In this document: piece by piece, positions 17,574 through 26,790 of the stretch
Layout: every line of letters begins with the position of its first letter
Position numbering within the stretch: the first letter of the stretch is position 1
Assembly (NCBI GenBank): GCA_903828695.1
Contig: CAIKNE010000100.1
Coordinates: 1-48,947, forward strand
Length of the DNA stretch: 48,947 nt
Reading direction: 5' to 3'
DNA from: an uncultured Burkholderiales bacterium
Lineage (GTDB): Bacteria > Pseudomonadota > Gammaproteobacteria > Burkholderiales > Burkholderiaceae_C
Notes under the pieces: generated by a model
The model's input: only the letters and a program-made list of their open reading frames with translations
Told to the model about the DNA's origin: nothing
The model's database searches: none
Made by a program: the position numbers and the translations under genes

Positions 17574-17612
17574 ATTTGATCTAACGGATGATTGAACCAG
17601 TGAAGATCAAAT
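17574..17612 (+). terminator. Inverted repeat between convergent genes, possible terminator
   Basis: ATTTGATC at 17574-17581 and GATCAAAT at 17605-17612 are a perfect 8-bp inverted repeat around a 23-base loop, followed by ATTTTGTT. It lies downstream of the zinc-ribbon gene and upstream of the end of the convergent glycosyltransferase gene. The long loop makes it a weak candidate. Confidence 0.35.
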
Positions 17613-17641
17613 ATTTTGTTCGCAGCGCTTAGGTATTTTTT

Positions 17642-18832
17642 TTAAATCGATATTCGTAGCCACTCGGGTATTTTTTCAGCATCCTTGAGCAATGTCTCAA
17701 TTTCAATTTTGATGCGCTGCTCAAATTGGGCCCTATTTTCTACCCTGTATTGCCCAGTCTTTGGATCTAAATAAGGTATTCCGTCTTGTCCCTCAATTTT
17801 TTGAGGTGCTAGGGAATGCTTGAGTGATCCGAGCTGCTGGGGGCTGAATTCATTGGTTTGCCTGATAAATCGCTGATCGACCATTTGTTTAATCGAGATG
17901 TGCTTCATATGAAGCAGCCACAGACCCGGAATTGTTTTCGTTTTGTAATCGTTCAAACAGTAATGAAACCCTGGACCCCAGTAAGCAGGAATAGAGGCTA
18001 TGGCAGGCTTGATATAACTGACATTTTTAGAAAAGTACTGCCTTTGGGCGCAAATATTCAAATGCCCTTCCAACTCAGCATCTTCACTTGGATGGTGCAA
18101 GATCTCTACGCCAAATTCGGGCGAAAAAACAACCCCTTCAGGCTCCGAGAAAAGTACCTCCCTGAAGTGCTGCATTCCTTTTTCGTGAACCAGCATTTCA
18201 TCAATATCGACGTGTATGACCCACTCATATTGGGTAAGCAAGAAACGCTGAAAATACTCGCAGTACTGTTTAATGTTGAAATCATCTCTCGCTGTTTTGG
18301 GGAGATAGATGATTTGACAGCTGTTGGGGATGACGTCTACCGCCTTAACCGTATCTGAGCCGTGATCTATGACATAAATATCGCTTGGATCGGTCAACTG
18401 GGAGTAGTGGTCACGAAATATTTTTAAATGCAGACTCTCATTAAAGGAATGTGCAAATACGGCGATTCTGCGTTGCTTCACAAAACCTTCAGTGTTCCAC
18501 TGCTGAAAATTGGGATGCACTGCAAAATCTATACTTTGCGAAACCATTGAGCCGTCCAAAGCAATTGACTCATCTAGCACTATCGCTCCGTTGGGTGCGA
18601 GTATCAATAAGTTGGGAGACTTGTTGAAGGCCTTGATACTTCGGAGCAAGATATAAGCATCATCTAAGAAAAATAGCTCACTGCTAATCAAGGCGAACTT
18701 AGGGATTTGCCAGTTGGTTTGCTCAGTAACGATAAAGGCGCGAAGATCTGCCGAGGGAAAGCCTACGAGCCCACTCACATCTGAGAGTTTTAGTTGGGTA
18801 ACGGTATCTTTGCGTCTAAAAGCAATGGCCAT
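17642..18832 (-). CDS. Glycosyltransferase family 2-like protein
   Basis: Cytoplasmic glycosyltransferase of the Glyco_tranf_2_4 type. The N-terminal 120 residues are an unassigned domain. From about residue 121 the text RRIAVFAHSFNESLHLKIFRDHY begins the transferase fold. The metal-binding D209-I-D211 lies in WVIHVDIDEMLV, and KHISIKQM is near the C-terminal third. At 396 residues it is typical. It is convergent with the zinc-ribbon gene and not obviously co-transcribed with the lipoprotein gene upstream. Acceptor and sugar unknown. It belongs to a different family from the transferase at 15341-16456. Confidence 0.75.
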   Translation of the reverse strand: MAIAFRRKDTVTQLKLSDVSGLVGFPSADLRAFIVTEQTNWQIPKFALISSELFFLDDAYILLRSIKAFNKSPNLLILAPNGAIVLDESIALDGSMVSQSIDFAVHPNFQQWNTEGFVKQRRIAVFAHSFNESLHLKIFRDHYSQLTDPSDIYVIDHGSDTVKAVDVIPNSCQIIYLPKTARDDFNIKQYCEYFQRFLLTQYEWVIHVDIDEMLVHEKGMQHFREVLFSEPEGVVFSPEFGVEILHHPSEDAELEGHLNICAQRQYFSKNVSYIKPAIASIPAYWGPGFHYCLNDYKTKTIPGLWLLHMKHISIKQMVDQRFIRQTNEFSPQQLGSLKHSLAPQKIEGQDGIPYLDPKTGQYRVENRAQFEQRIKIEIETLLKDAEKIPEWLRISI

Positions 18833-18913
18833 CAGCGATTCTTCACGTTCTGTTTAAGAATGACTTTACAGTGAATACTGAGTTAAGCACACTTAGCTAA
18901 AAAATACTCGCCT

Positions 18914-19537
18914 TTAATTACGACTCGTACCTGTTGGGCCGCTGGGTGCAAGGGGTAAGTTAGTCACGCTGGGAGGGGGCTGTGGGACTGGGGCAATCAC
19001 AGGAGAATTAAATCCACTTGAGCCCACTCCACCTGCACTTGACTGGGATGAAGACACTGAAGCCCTGGGGGTCACTGTTAGCACCGCAGTTGCCCCAACA
19101 GCTAATGAGCCATCCCGAATCTCTATGGTTGCATTGCGGTCTTGTTTGTTAAACACGATCAAACTGTTGGCGCCGCGCACCGCCGAGACCAGTATCCAAC
19201 CTTGTCGGGGGTACTGATCTAAGAAGAACGAATAAGCTGTGTTTGTGTCCTTGCCAATTTCCATAGTTATACGACCCACCCAAGAGTCTCCTGCACCCAG
19301 TATGAGAGTGCGCTCATTGATAATTCTCGCCCCCGTTGGTAATTGCAGTTGACCCAGAAGTTCGACGTTGGGGACTTGCTCAGCGCCAGAGCTGGAGCTT
19401 GTATCCGCAGTGTGCGAGGGCGCTGTAGAGCAACCCGCCATCAAAACAGAACCAAGCGTGAAACCAAGCGCAGTAATGGGGGTTAGTAACTGAGCTTTTA
19501 AATTGAATAGTTGAGAAATTTTGTATTGACGCTTCAT
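18914..19537 (-). CDS. Lipoprotein of unknown function
   Basis: From the ATG at 19537 (AGG seven bases upstream) the product has 207 residues; a longer frame to 19672 would overlap serS. The signal peptide ends in lipobox LMAGC with lipidated C36. Residues about 55-150 form a compact domain with the phrases YSFFLDQYPRQGWILVSAVRG and SLIVFNKQDRNATIEI. This is reminiscent of BamC/NlpB-like helix-grip segments, but I do not claim homology. The last 50 residues are Ser/Pro-rich. It follows serS on the same strand after 115 bases and may be co-transcribed. Confidence 0.7.
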   Translation of the reverse strand: MKRQYKISQLFNLKAQLLTPITALGFTLGSVLMAGCSTAPSHTADTSSSSGAEQVPNVELLGQLQLPTGARIINERTLILGAGDSWVGRITMEIGKDTNTAYSFFLDQYPRQGWILVSAVRGANSLIVFNKQDRNATIEIRDGSLAVGATAVLTVTPRASVSSSQSSAGGVGSSGFNSPVIAPVPQPPPSVTNLPLAPSGPTGTSRN

Positions 19538-19652
19538 AATTAAACCTAATAACGAATGAATGAATAATGATTGACTGTTAACCTTGAAAAGAGATGTGCC
19601 GTTTAGCAGATTAGGCATCTTAACCGATTCTGTTTTTTTGACAAAATGAGCC

Positions 19653-20978
<1,326 letters not shown>

Positions 20979-21114
20979 CTATTTAAGGTTTATGAATAAC
21001 TTGGACAAACTGGGAAAAAATGAAATCAACGCAACTTAGATGCTATCAACCCAACGCTTGGTGAATGATTAGATGCAATACACAGTCTAGATTTTCGTTC
21101 ACCCAAGATTTAAA

Positions 21115-22080
21115 TCAATCTAACTTTAAGCCCTTGGGCAGAGGAAATTTTAACGTCTCTTGAATGCCGTCTAGTTTACGCACAGAGACAGCTCCAAACT
21201 CCCGCAAACGGGCAATCACTTCTTGAACCAATACGTCTGGTGCAGAGGCGCCAGCAGTCAAACCGACTTTGGCTTTACCAATAAACCAATCCTCTTTTAA
21301 CTCAGACGCGTCATCCACCATGTAACTAAGCGCACCTAAATTGGCGGCTACGTCCCTGAGGCGGTTGCTGTTAGAGCTTGTGGGACTGCCCACTACAACC
21401 ACCACATCCACCTTGGAGCTCAGCATTTTTACTGCGTCTTGCCTATTTTGAGTCGCATAACAAATATCTTGTTGTTTAGGACTTCGAATATTGGGGAACT
21501 TTGCTTCTATGGCGCTAGAGATCTCTTTAGCATCGTCAACACTCAAGGTGGTTTGAGTTACAACTGCTAGCTTCTCAGTTTGCAAGGGTCTCAGACGCTC
21601 TACATCGTCCACATCCTCTACCAAATGAATACCGCTTGCAAGTTGGCCCATGGTTCCTTCAACTTCGGGGTGTCCTTTATGACCAATCATAATGAACTCA
21701 TAACCCTCTTTGTGCAACTTAGCCACCTCGACATGCACTTTCGTTACTAGGGGACAGGTGGCGTCAAAAACGCGAAACCCACGTCTTGCTGCTTCAGCCT
21801 CAACGGACTTAGGTACGCCGTGAGCACTAAATACGAGGGTGGAATCTGCAGGAACATCATCCAAGGATTCAATGAAGACTGCACCTCGAGACTTAAGATC
21901 TGCAACGACGTGAGTGTTGTGCACAATTTCATGGCGCACATAGATGGGGGATCCAAATTTTTCTAACGCGCGCTCAACAATCTCAATGGCACGGTCAACT
22001 CCTGCACAAAACCCCCTTGGCTCGGCGAGGATAATCTCCTGGGGAGCGAGTGAGGGATTTAATTGCGAGCTTGTGTTCAT
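21115..22080 (-). CDS. ispH: 4-hydroxy-3-methylbut-2-enyl diphosphate reductase
   Basis: Last step of the MEP isoprenoid pathway, making IPP and DMAPP from HMBPP in the cytoplasm. The three cluster-binding cysteines are C25 (EPRGFCAGV), C109 (DATCPLV) and C207 (QDICYAT). The conserved TQTTLS and SSNSNRL segments are present. The length of 321 residues is normal. It is about 90 bases downstream of the FKBP-type isomerase gene on the same strand, the same pairing as fkpB-ispH in enterobacteria. Confidence 0.97.
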   Translation of the reverse strand: MNTSSQLNPSLAPQEIILAEPRGFCAGVDRAIEIVERALEKFGSPIYVRHEIVHNTHVVADLKSRGAVFIESLDDVPADSTLVFSAHGVPKSVEAEAARRGFRVFDATCPLVTKVHVEVAKLHKEGYEFIMIGHKGHPEVEGTMGQLASGIHLVEDVDDVERLRPLQTEKLAVVTQTTLSVDDAKEISSAIEAKFPNIRSPKQQDICYATQNRQDAVKMLSSKVDVVVVVGSPTSSNSNRLRDVAANLGALSYMVDDASELKEDWFIGKAKVGLTAGASAPDVLVQEVIARLREFGAVSVRKLDGIQETLKFPLPKGLKLD

Positions 22081-22173
22081 GGGGACTGAATATTTTGTGA
22101 CTCAAAAATAAAAGTATTACGGGGCAACAACGATTGCGCTTAGAGCGTGGCCCGATATCTACATTGCATGGGT

Positions 22174-22665
22174 TTACAGCACCCCGATAACATGAACCTC
22201 AAAAGTCAAGGCTTGATCCACAAGGGGATGATTGAAATCAAACAAGACCTCAGCGTCTTTAACTGCCTTGACCACGCCAGCATAAGTCCCTTTGCCCTCA
22301 GGTGCGGGAAACTCCACAACCTCACCAACAGAGTACTGATCCCCCTGTGTCCCCATCCTGTCAAGGAGATCTTGACTCACCCACTGAACCATTTGTGGGT
22401 TGTGAGTGCCAAAGGCCTCGCCCGCCCCTAGAGTAAACACCTGCCTTTGACCCTCTGCCATCCCGATTAAGCAGTTCTCCATGGGCAATGAGAGTTCCCC
22501 AGTACCCAAAGAGATAGTGGCGGGTTGCCCACCAAACGTATTGATCACATCTCCACTCGTGCCTGACAGGCGGTAATGAAGGGTTAAAAAAGAGTCCGCT
22601 TTAACGGTCTGAGGCTCTTTGGTGTCAGGGGTTTGACCGGGGTTGGGGTGGGTAGTTGAATTCAT
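22174..22665 (-). CDS. fkpB: FKBP-type peptidyl-prolyl isomerase (FkpB/SlpA type)
   Basis: Cytoplasmic proline isomerase and chaperone of the SlyD/SlpA group. After a 22-residue polar N-terminal tail, the FKBP half-domain begins with DSFLTLHYRL. The inserted-flap domain lies around residues 85-135 (FGTHNPQMVQWV to PAPEGKGTYAGVV). The closing part holds DFNHPLVDQALTFEVHV, a hallmark of this group. Length 163. It lacks the His-rich metal tail of SlyD. It directly precedes ispH. Confidence 0.92.
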   Translation of the reverse strand: MNSTTHPNPGQTPDTKEPQTVKADSFLTLHYRLSGTSGDVINTFGGQPATISLGTGELSLPMENCLIGMAEGQRQVFTLGAGEAFGTHNPQMVQWVSQDLLDRMGTQGDQYSVGEVVEFPAPEGKGTYAGVVKAVKDAEVLFDFNHPLVDQALTFEVHVIGVL

Positions 22666-23005
22666 AAATCAGTTCTTATTCCCCCCATTGTAGAAGTTCT
22701 CTAGCTGAGAGGGTTAGGGCGTCAATTTGAACTCAGCGTGGAGGCCCGTCTGGACACTTTAATAAAGTCAACCGTGGCTGGGTAAATCCCCACACGCTCC
22801 ACTTTGGGAGGATGTATTGACCAAAGATGAACCGAAGTCACTCTTTTTTACAACAAAGTAGTTGGTATTTAGCAACACCCATTTGACAGATTCTATAAAC
22901 CAGTTAGCATCCATCTCCCCGCGGTCGATTTTAATAAATTTTTGAATTTTTATTAAGGTAAATCAGGCACTTGCAGGTGAAACTTGTTATTCGAGGTTAA
23001 TTGCC
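22666..23005. other. Divergent intergenic region before the parA-like gene
   Basis: No gene seen in 340 bases. It holds the parA promoter at 22883-22910. It also has complementary short segments, AGCGTG near 22731 and CACGCT near 22791, which could pair, but I cannot identify a known RNA family. Confidence 0.5.
22883..22910 (+). promoter_or_regulatory. Sigma70-type promoter of the parA-like gene
   Basis: A consensus -35 TTGACA at 22883-22888 and a -10-like TAGCAT at 22905-22910 are 16 bases apart, about 95 bases upstream of the ATG at 23006. Confidence 0.5.
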
Positions 23006-23962
23006 ATGACATTTAAAATTCTAGTCACCAGTCAAAAAGGTGGCGTTGGTAAAAGTACTCTGTCCGCCAATTTGGTTGCATATTTCAGTCGTCAAATGCA
23101 ACTAAAGACAACGCTCATAGACTGGGACCCACACGGCTCATCCAGCAACTGGTTGCTACACGCTCCAAACGTGGGTGTCGTCGTTCAACATTTAAGCTTA
23201 CCTGTTGATCAGGGCGGCAATCGACCCATTTTTGAAGCAAGACTCCAACTCAGACATGCCACCAAAACGAGTGACATCGTGCTGTGCGACTTAACTTGGT
23301 CAGACTCTTTGGCTGGTGAGTTGATGTTTGAGTTTGATATGGTTTTGGTACCTACTTCAGTGTCTGAGATCGAACTGGGTGCGACCTCTGGATTTTTAAG
23401 TAGAAACAGATGGGTTTTTGATTCTGCAGCAGCCAGACGTCCCATGCTACTGGTATGCCCAACCCGCGTACTACCAGAGCAATTAGCCTCTAATATTTTC
23501 ACGAAACAACGCTTCCCGGTTAGCTTCATGTTGGCGCCTCCCGTTCAAGAATCCCAAACAGCGCGGGATCTGTACGAACGAGGATTCCTCATGGACTCTG
23601 AGGACGTGTGCGGTTTCTCTTTCCTGCAATTTGCCCAAGCCGTCTGCGCAGCTCGTGAGATGCGCATGGCACAAAACAACCAGGCCGCCAAGGCCACTAC
23701 GCTATCGAATAACGTCGGCGCGACGAGCTCAGACCGATTCGCAAATGCAACGACTCCGCGCTCAAGCGTGCTCGACGGCGTCGTCAGCTCAGCTCAGTAC
23801 TCTATTTTGGGACGTCATAGGCAACGTAAATTAGCCGAGGCTGAGCAGGCTTCAAATACTACAGCAGCCGCATCGACGGATACTTCCCGCTCTATGTCCT
23901 CCCTTGGTATTCCTGAGTTCATAAGACGCATGTCACGCGGTACCTCCCCAGCAAAAAATTAA
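23006..23962 (+). CDS. ParA/MinD-family ATPase with extended C terminus
   Basis: A deviant-Walker ATPase of the type that positions DNA, protein clusters or envelope machines. The A' motif is SQKGGVGKST, with signature K11 and K16. The switch I region reads DWDPHGSSSNW (D39, D41), where most ParA proteins have DPQ. A Walker B-like DIVLCDLTW and the VLVPTSVSEIELG strand follow. The core ends near residue 215. The remaining 100 residues are Ser/Thr/Ala-rich and probably disordered, ending in a short basic helix (PEFIRRMSRG). There is no parB homologue next to it. The next gene, 12 bases on, encodes a coiled-coil protein that is the likely partner. This is not the chromosomal soj gene by context. 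Confidence 0.85.
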   Translation: MTFKILVTSQKGGVGKSTLSANLVAYFSRQMQLKTTLIDWDPHGSSSNWLLHAPNVGVVVQHLSLPVDQGGNRPIFEARLQLRHATKTSDIVLCDLTWSDSLAGELMFEFDMVLVPTSVSEIELGATSGFLSRNRWVFDSAAARRPMLLVCPTRVLPEQLASNIFTKQRFPVSFMLAPPVQESQTARDLYERGFLMDSEDVCGFSFLQFAQAVCAAREMRMAQNNQAAKATTLSNNVGATSSDRFANATTPRSSVLDGVVSSAQYSILGRHRQRKLAEAEQASNTTAAASTDTSRSMSSLGIPEFIRRMSRGTSPAKN

Positions 23963-23974
23963 GCGGTTTTTATC

Positions 23975-24622
23975 ATGGCAGAAGACAAATTCCTCGCCTT
24001 CAAGGGCCTCAAACAGTACGATCCTGATTCAGGATGGGCAAGCGTTGCGCCCGCTGATAATGTCCCCGACTTCAGCGGGGAACAAGAGGAATCATTCGAT
24101 CACGACCACTACGAACACCTTCAAGGTCATACCTACAACCATGATGAAGGCTTTTACGTAGATCCTGCATTTGAAAAAGATTTGAATGATTTATCCATGG
24201 ACTTATCCAAAAGTCATGACGCGAATCAACACTCAAGAAGAAATACCAATACCTATTCGAACTCGAATCAAAGAGATCACAAGGAGAGATTCCAAGAGGA
24301 CATAAACCTCTCGGACCCTTTGCTTTCAGAACTGTTTGAGCAACTGCATCAGCCCCCGCAAGATGAGTTGACACAAAATTGGAAGATCATTGCTACAAGC
24401 GTTAATATTTTGAGCCAGCGAATGGCTCAGCGACGTGATTTAAAAGAACGCTTGACTAAGCTCGACCAAGAGCTTGAGATACTTAGGTCAAACATATTGC
24501 ATGATTTGGAAGATATCCAAAAAGCTGCCGACCAACAGCTCTCTATGGCCCGCCTTCGCGCTGAGGTCTCAACGCTAGCCCAGGCGCGCCTGGCCTCTCG
24601 TTTGAAACAAAAGAACGGTTAA
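23975..24622 (+). CDS. Coiled-coil protein, probable partner of the ParA-like ATPase
   Basis: No family recognised. Residues 1-120 are acidic, His/Asn-rich and low in hydrophobics, so probably disordered. The segment INLSDPLLSELFEQLHQPP (about 110-128) looks like a short interaction helix. Residues about 135-215 form a continuous amphipathic helix with heptad-like spacing (RDLKERLTKLDQELEILRSNI), ending in a basic tail. It begins 12 bases after the parA-like stop, so the two are surely co-transcribed. ParA-type ATPases usually need an activating partner with a basic tail; by position this protein would fill that role. Confidence 0.68.
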   Translation: MAEDKFLAFKGLKQYDPDSGWASVAPADNVPDFSGEQEESFDHDHYEHLQGHTYNHDEGFYVDPAFEKDLNDLSMDLSKSHDANQHSRRNTNTYSNSNQRDHKERFQEDINLSDPLLSELFEQLHQPPQDELTQNWKIIATSVNILSQRMAQRRDLKERLTKLDQELEILRSNILHDLEDIQKAADQQLSMARLRAEVSTLAQARLASRLKQKNG

Positions 24623-25094
24623 CGCAACTGCTGAATTCAAGTACGCCTTTGCTACTGATTTTTTACATCAACGAATAAATCCGCGTCATATTTGTGCGCC
24701 TAAACCATGCGTATCTAAGGGTTTGAGTTGGGTCGGTTGAATGAATGATCCTTTAATGCACTCGCACGAAATTCTTAGAACCTGAGCAATAGACACCTAG
24801 GTGACTGGTGCGTCGATTGCGCATCGCTTGTACGTCACTTGTACGTCACTTGTACGTTACTTGTACGCCACTTGGATACTGCTTTCTCAACTCAGGTTGG
24901 AACCACAAAATTTGACAAAAAAATTCTTAACTCTGACTCTCCTCTGCTAAAACTCCAGGTATAGTCTCTCAAGAAAAAGCACATTGTTAGCTAGGTAGAT
25001 TCGCTATCTTTTGTGGAGATTTATTCAGATAAGATCATCCTTAATTTTGCAATTTAACAGACTTCCTTCATTTTGAAATAACAAGAGAACGCCA
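24623..25094. other. Long intergenic region with tandem repeats
   Basis: No gene is visible in 472 bases. The only clear structure is the 11-bp repeat array at 24827-24870. The stretch 24910-25090 is AT-rich and presumably contains the promoter of the glutamate-synthase-domain gene. A TTGACA is seen near 24912 but no matching -10 box at normal spacing. Confidence 0.55.
24827..24870. repeat. Four 11-bp direct repeats (iteron-like)
   Basis: The unit CTTGTACGTCA occurs at 24827-24837 and 24838-24848, then with one change each as CTTGTACGTTA (24849-24859) and CTTGTACGCCA (24860-24870). A degenerate fifth start CTTGG follows. The 11-bp period is about one helical turn, which places repeated binding faces on one side of the DNA. 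They lie about 205 bases after the parA-like pair and about 225 bases before the next gene. Confidence 0.8.
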
Positions 25095-26771
25095 ATGTTT
25101 GATCGTTTGAACTCAGTTTTCCCCATCCGCTACACCACCTTCTTTGTAGCATTGGCAGGTTTTTGCTTAACCTTACTCATCACAGTTGTGACGGGACACG
25201 GCATATTTGAGCTGTGCGTATTTGGACTACTAACAGGCATCGGTGTCTACGATTTGCAGCAAAAGCATCACTCCATATTGAGAAACTATCCCATTTTGGG
25301 ACACTTACGCTTTATGCTGGAATTTATTCGCCCTGAGATTAGGCAGTATTTTTTTGAAAATGAAACCGAGGCCTCTCCCTTCTCGCGCGCCCAGCGAAGT
25401 CTCGTCTACTCCAGAGCTAAGGGTGAATCAGATAAACACCCCTTTGGTACCGATTTGGATGTGCGCGCAACCGGCTACGAGTGGATCACTCACTCCATTG
25501 CTCCGTCCACCATCGAGTCCCATGATTTCCGAGTACACGTGGGGGGCGATCAATGCAAATTACCTTACGATATAAGCCTATTTAATATCTCAGCGATGAG
25601 TTTTGGCGCGCTCAGTGCTAACGCTATTTTGGCGCTTAACAAAGGCGCAAAATTGGGTGGCTTCGCACACGACACCGGTGAGGGCTCCATCTCAACGCAT
25701 CACCGTGTGCACGGGGGGGATATTATTTGGGAGGTCGCATCCGGTTACTTTGGATGCAGGGACGATACTGGGCACTTTAGTCCTGAACAATTTAAAAAGA
25801 ACGCCCTTAGCCCGCAGGTCAAAATGATTGAGATTAAACTCAGTCAAGGAGCTAAGCCCGGGCACGGAGGCGTACTCCCAGCCTCTAAAGTCACACCCGA
25901 AATTGCTGAGGCGCGAGGCGTACCCCTCGGTGTGGACTGTGTATCCCCCTCCTCACACTCCAGGTTCTCAACTCCCCTAGAGATGATGGACTTTGTCGCT
26001 GAGTTGCGAGAGCTCTCAGAGGGGAAACCAGTAGGCATTAAACTTTGTATTGGCCACCCTTGGGAGTGGTTTGCAATTGTGAAAGCGATGCTCGAGTCCA
26101 AGATAAGACCCGACTTTATCGTGGTCGACGGCGCTGAAGGGGGCACGGGCGCAGCACCCCTGGAATTCTCAGACCACTTGGGCATGCCACTTCAAGAGGC
26201 GCTTAGACTGGTCCATAACACCTTAGTGGGTGTTGGCCTGAGGGAGCAGATCAAGATCGGTGCCAGCGGCAAAATCATCAGTGGCTTTGATATCGCAAGA
26301 GCCCTCGCACTCGGAGCCGATTGGTGTAACAGTGCACGTGGTTTTATGTTCGCTGTGGGCTGCATCCAAGCGCAGACCTGTCACACCGGTAACTGTCCAA
26401 CAGGCGTAGCAACTCAAGACCCCGTTAGGCAAATCGCCCTCGTAGTTCCCAGCAAAGCTGAGCGTGTTTACGGATTTCACAAACACACACTAGAAGCGGT
26501 GAAGGAAATTTTAGAAGCTGCGGGGCTGCACCACCCCAAAGATCTAAATCTGCATCACATCATACGCAGAATCAGTGAGCATGAAACAAAACCCTTATCT
26601 ACGCTCTTTCCTGATGTGGAAAAAGGAATCTTGTTGACCTTAAAAGACAGAGCTGACGAGAGTAACAAAAGCGAAGTTGCAGCCCAGGTTATTCAAAAAG
26701 AAATTTTTCACATCTTTACGGTTTATTGGCCTTTGGCTCAGGCCAATAGCTTCGCTATGAAGAAACATTAA
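25095..26771 (+). CDS. Membrane-anchored FMN-binding glutamate synthase domain protein
   Basis: Carries the synthase domain of glutamate synthase without the amidotransferase part. Two hydrophobic segments (about 15-33 and 37-50) anchor the N terminus. The FMN-binding barrel follows (NISAMSFGALSANAI, HGGVLPASKVTPEIAEARGV, FIVVDGAEGGTGAAPLEF). The 3Fe-4S-type motif C423-x5-C429-x4-C434 is intact in CIQAQTCHTGNCPTGVATQDP. Length 558. Proteins of this stand-alone class are common in bacteria, but their reaction is not established; some electron-transfer oxidoreductase role is likely. It stands alone and shares a terminator-like hairpin with the convergent gene. Confidence 0.88.
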   Translation: MFDRLNSVFPIRYTTFFVALAGFCLTLLITVVTGHGIFELCVFGLLTGIGVYDLQQKHHSILRNYPILGHLRFMLEFIRPEIRQYFFENETEASPFSRAQRSLVYSRAKGESDKHPFGTDLDVRATGYEWITHSIAPSTIESHDFRVHVGGDQCKLPYDISLFNISAMSFGALSANAILALNKGAKLGGFAHDTGEGSISTHHRVHGGDIIWEVASGYFGCRDDTGHFSPEQFKKNALSPQVKMIEIKLSQGAKPGHGGVLPASKVTPEIAEARGVPLGVDCVSPSSHSRFSTPLEMMDFVAELRELSEGKPVGIKLCIGHPWEWFAIVKAMLESKIRPDFIVVDGAEGGTGAAPLEFSDHLGMPLQEALRLVHNTLVGVGLREQIKIGASGKIISGFDIARALALGADWCNSARGFMFAVGCIQAQTCHTGNCPTGVATQDPVRQIALVVPSKAERVYGFHKHTLEAVKEILEAAGLHHPKDLNLHHIIRRISEHETKPLSTLFPDVEKGILLTLKDRADESNKSEVAAQVIQKEIFHIFTVYWPLAQANSFAMKKH

Positions 26772-26790
26772 CCTTAATCTCAGGTTAATG
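26766..26790. terminator. Hairpin containing the stop codons of two convergent genes
   Basis: CATTAACCT at 26766-26774 and AGGTTAATG at 26782-26790 form a perfect 9-bp inverted repeat with a seven-base loop. The TAA of the glutamate-synthase-domain gene (26769-26771) and the TGA of the minus-strand gene (26780-26782) both lie inside. On the minus strand it is followed by TTTCTT, so it could terminate that gene; on the plus strand there is no T-run. Confidence 0.6.

Noticed and set aside
24827-24870. Possible CRISPR array
   Set aside because: The repeats are 11 bp and directly abutting, with no spacers and no cas genes.
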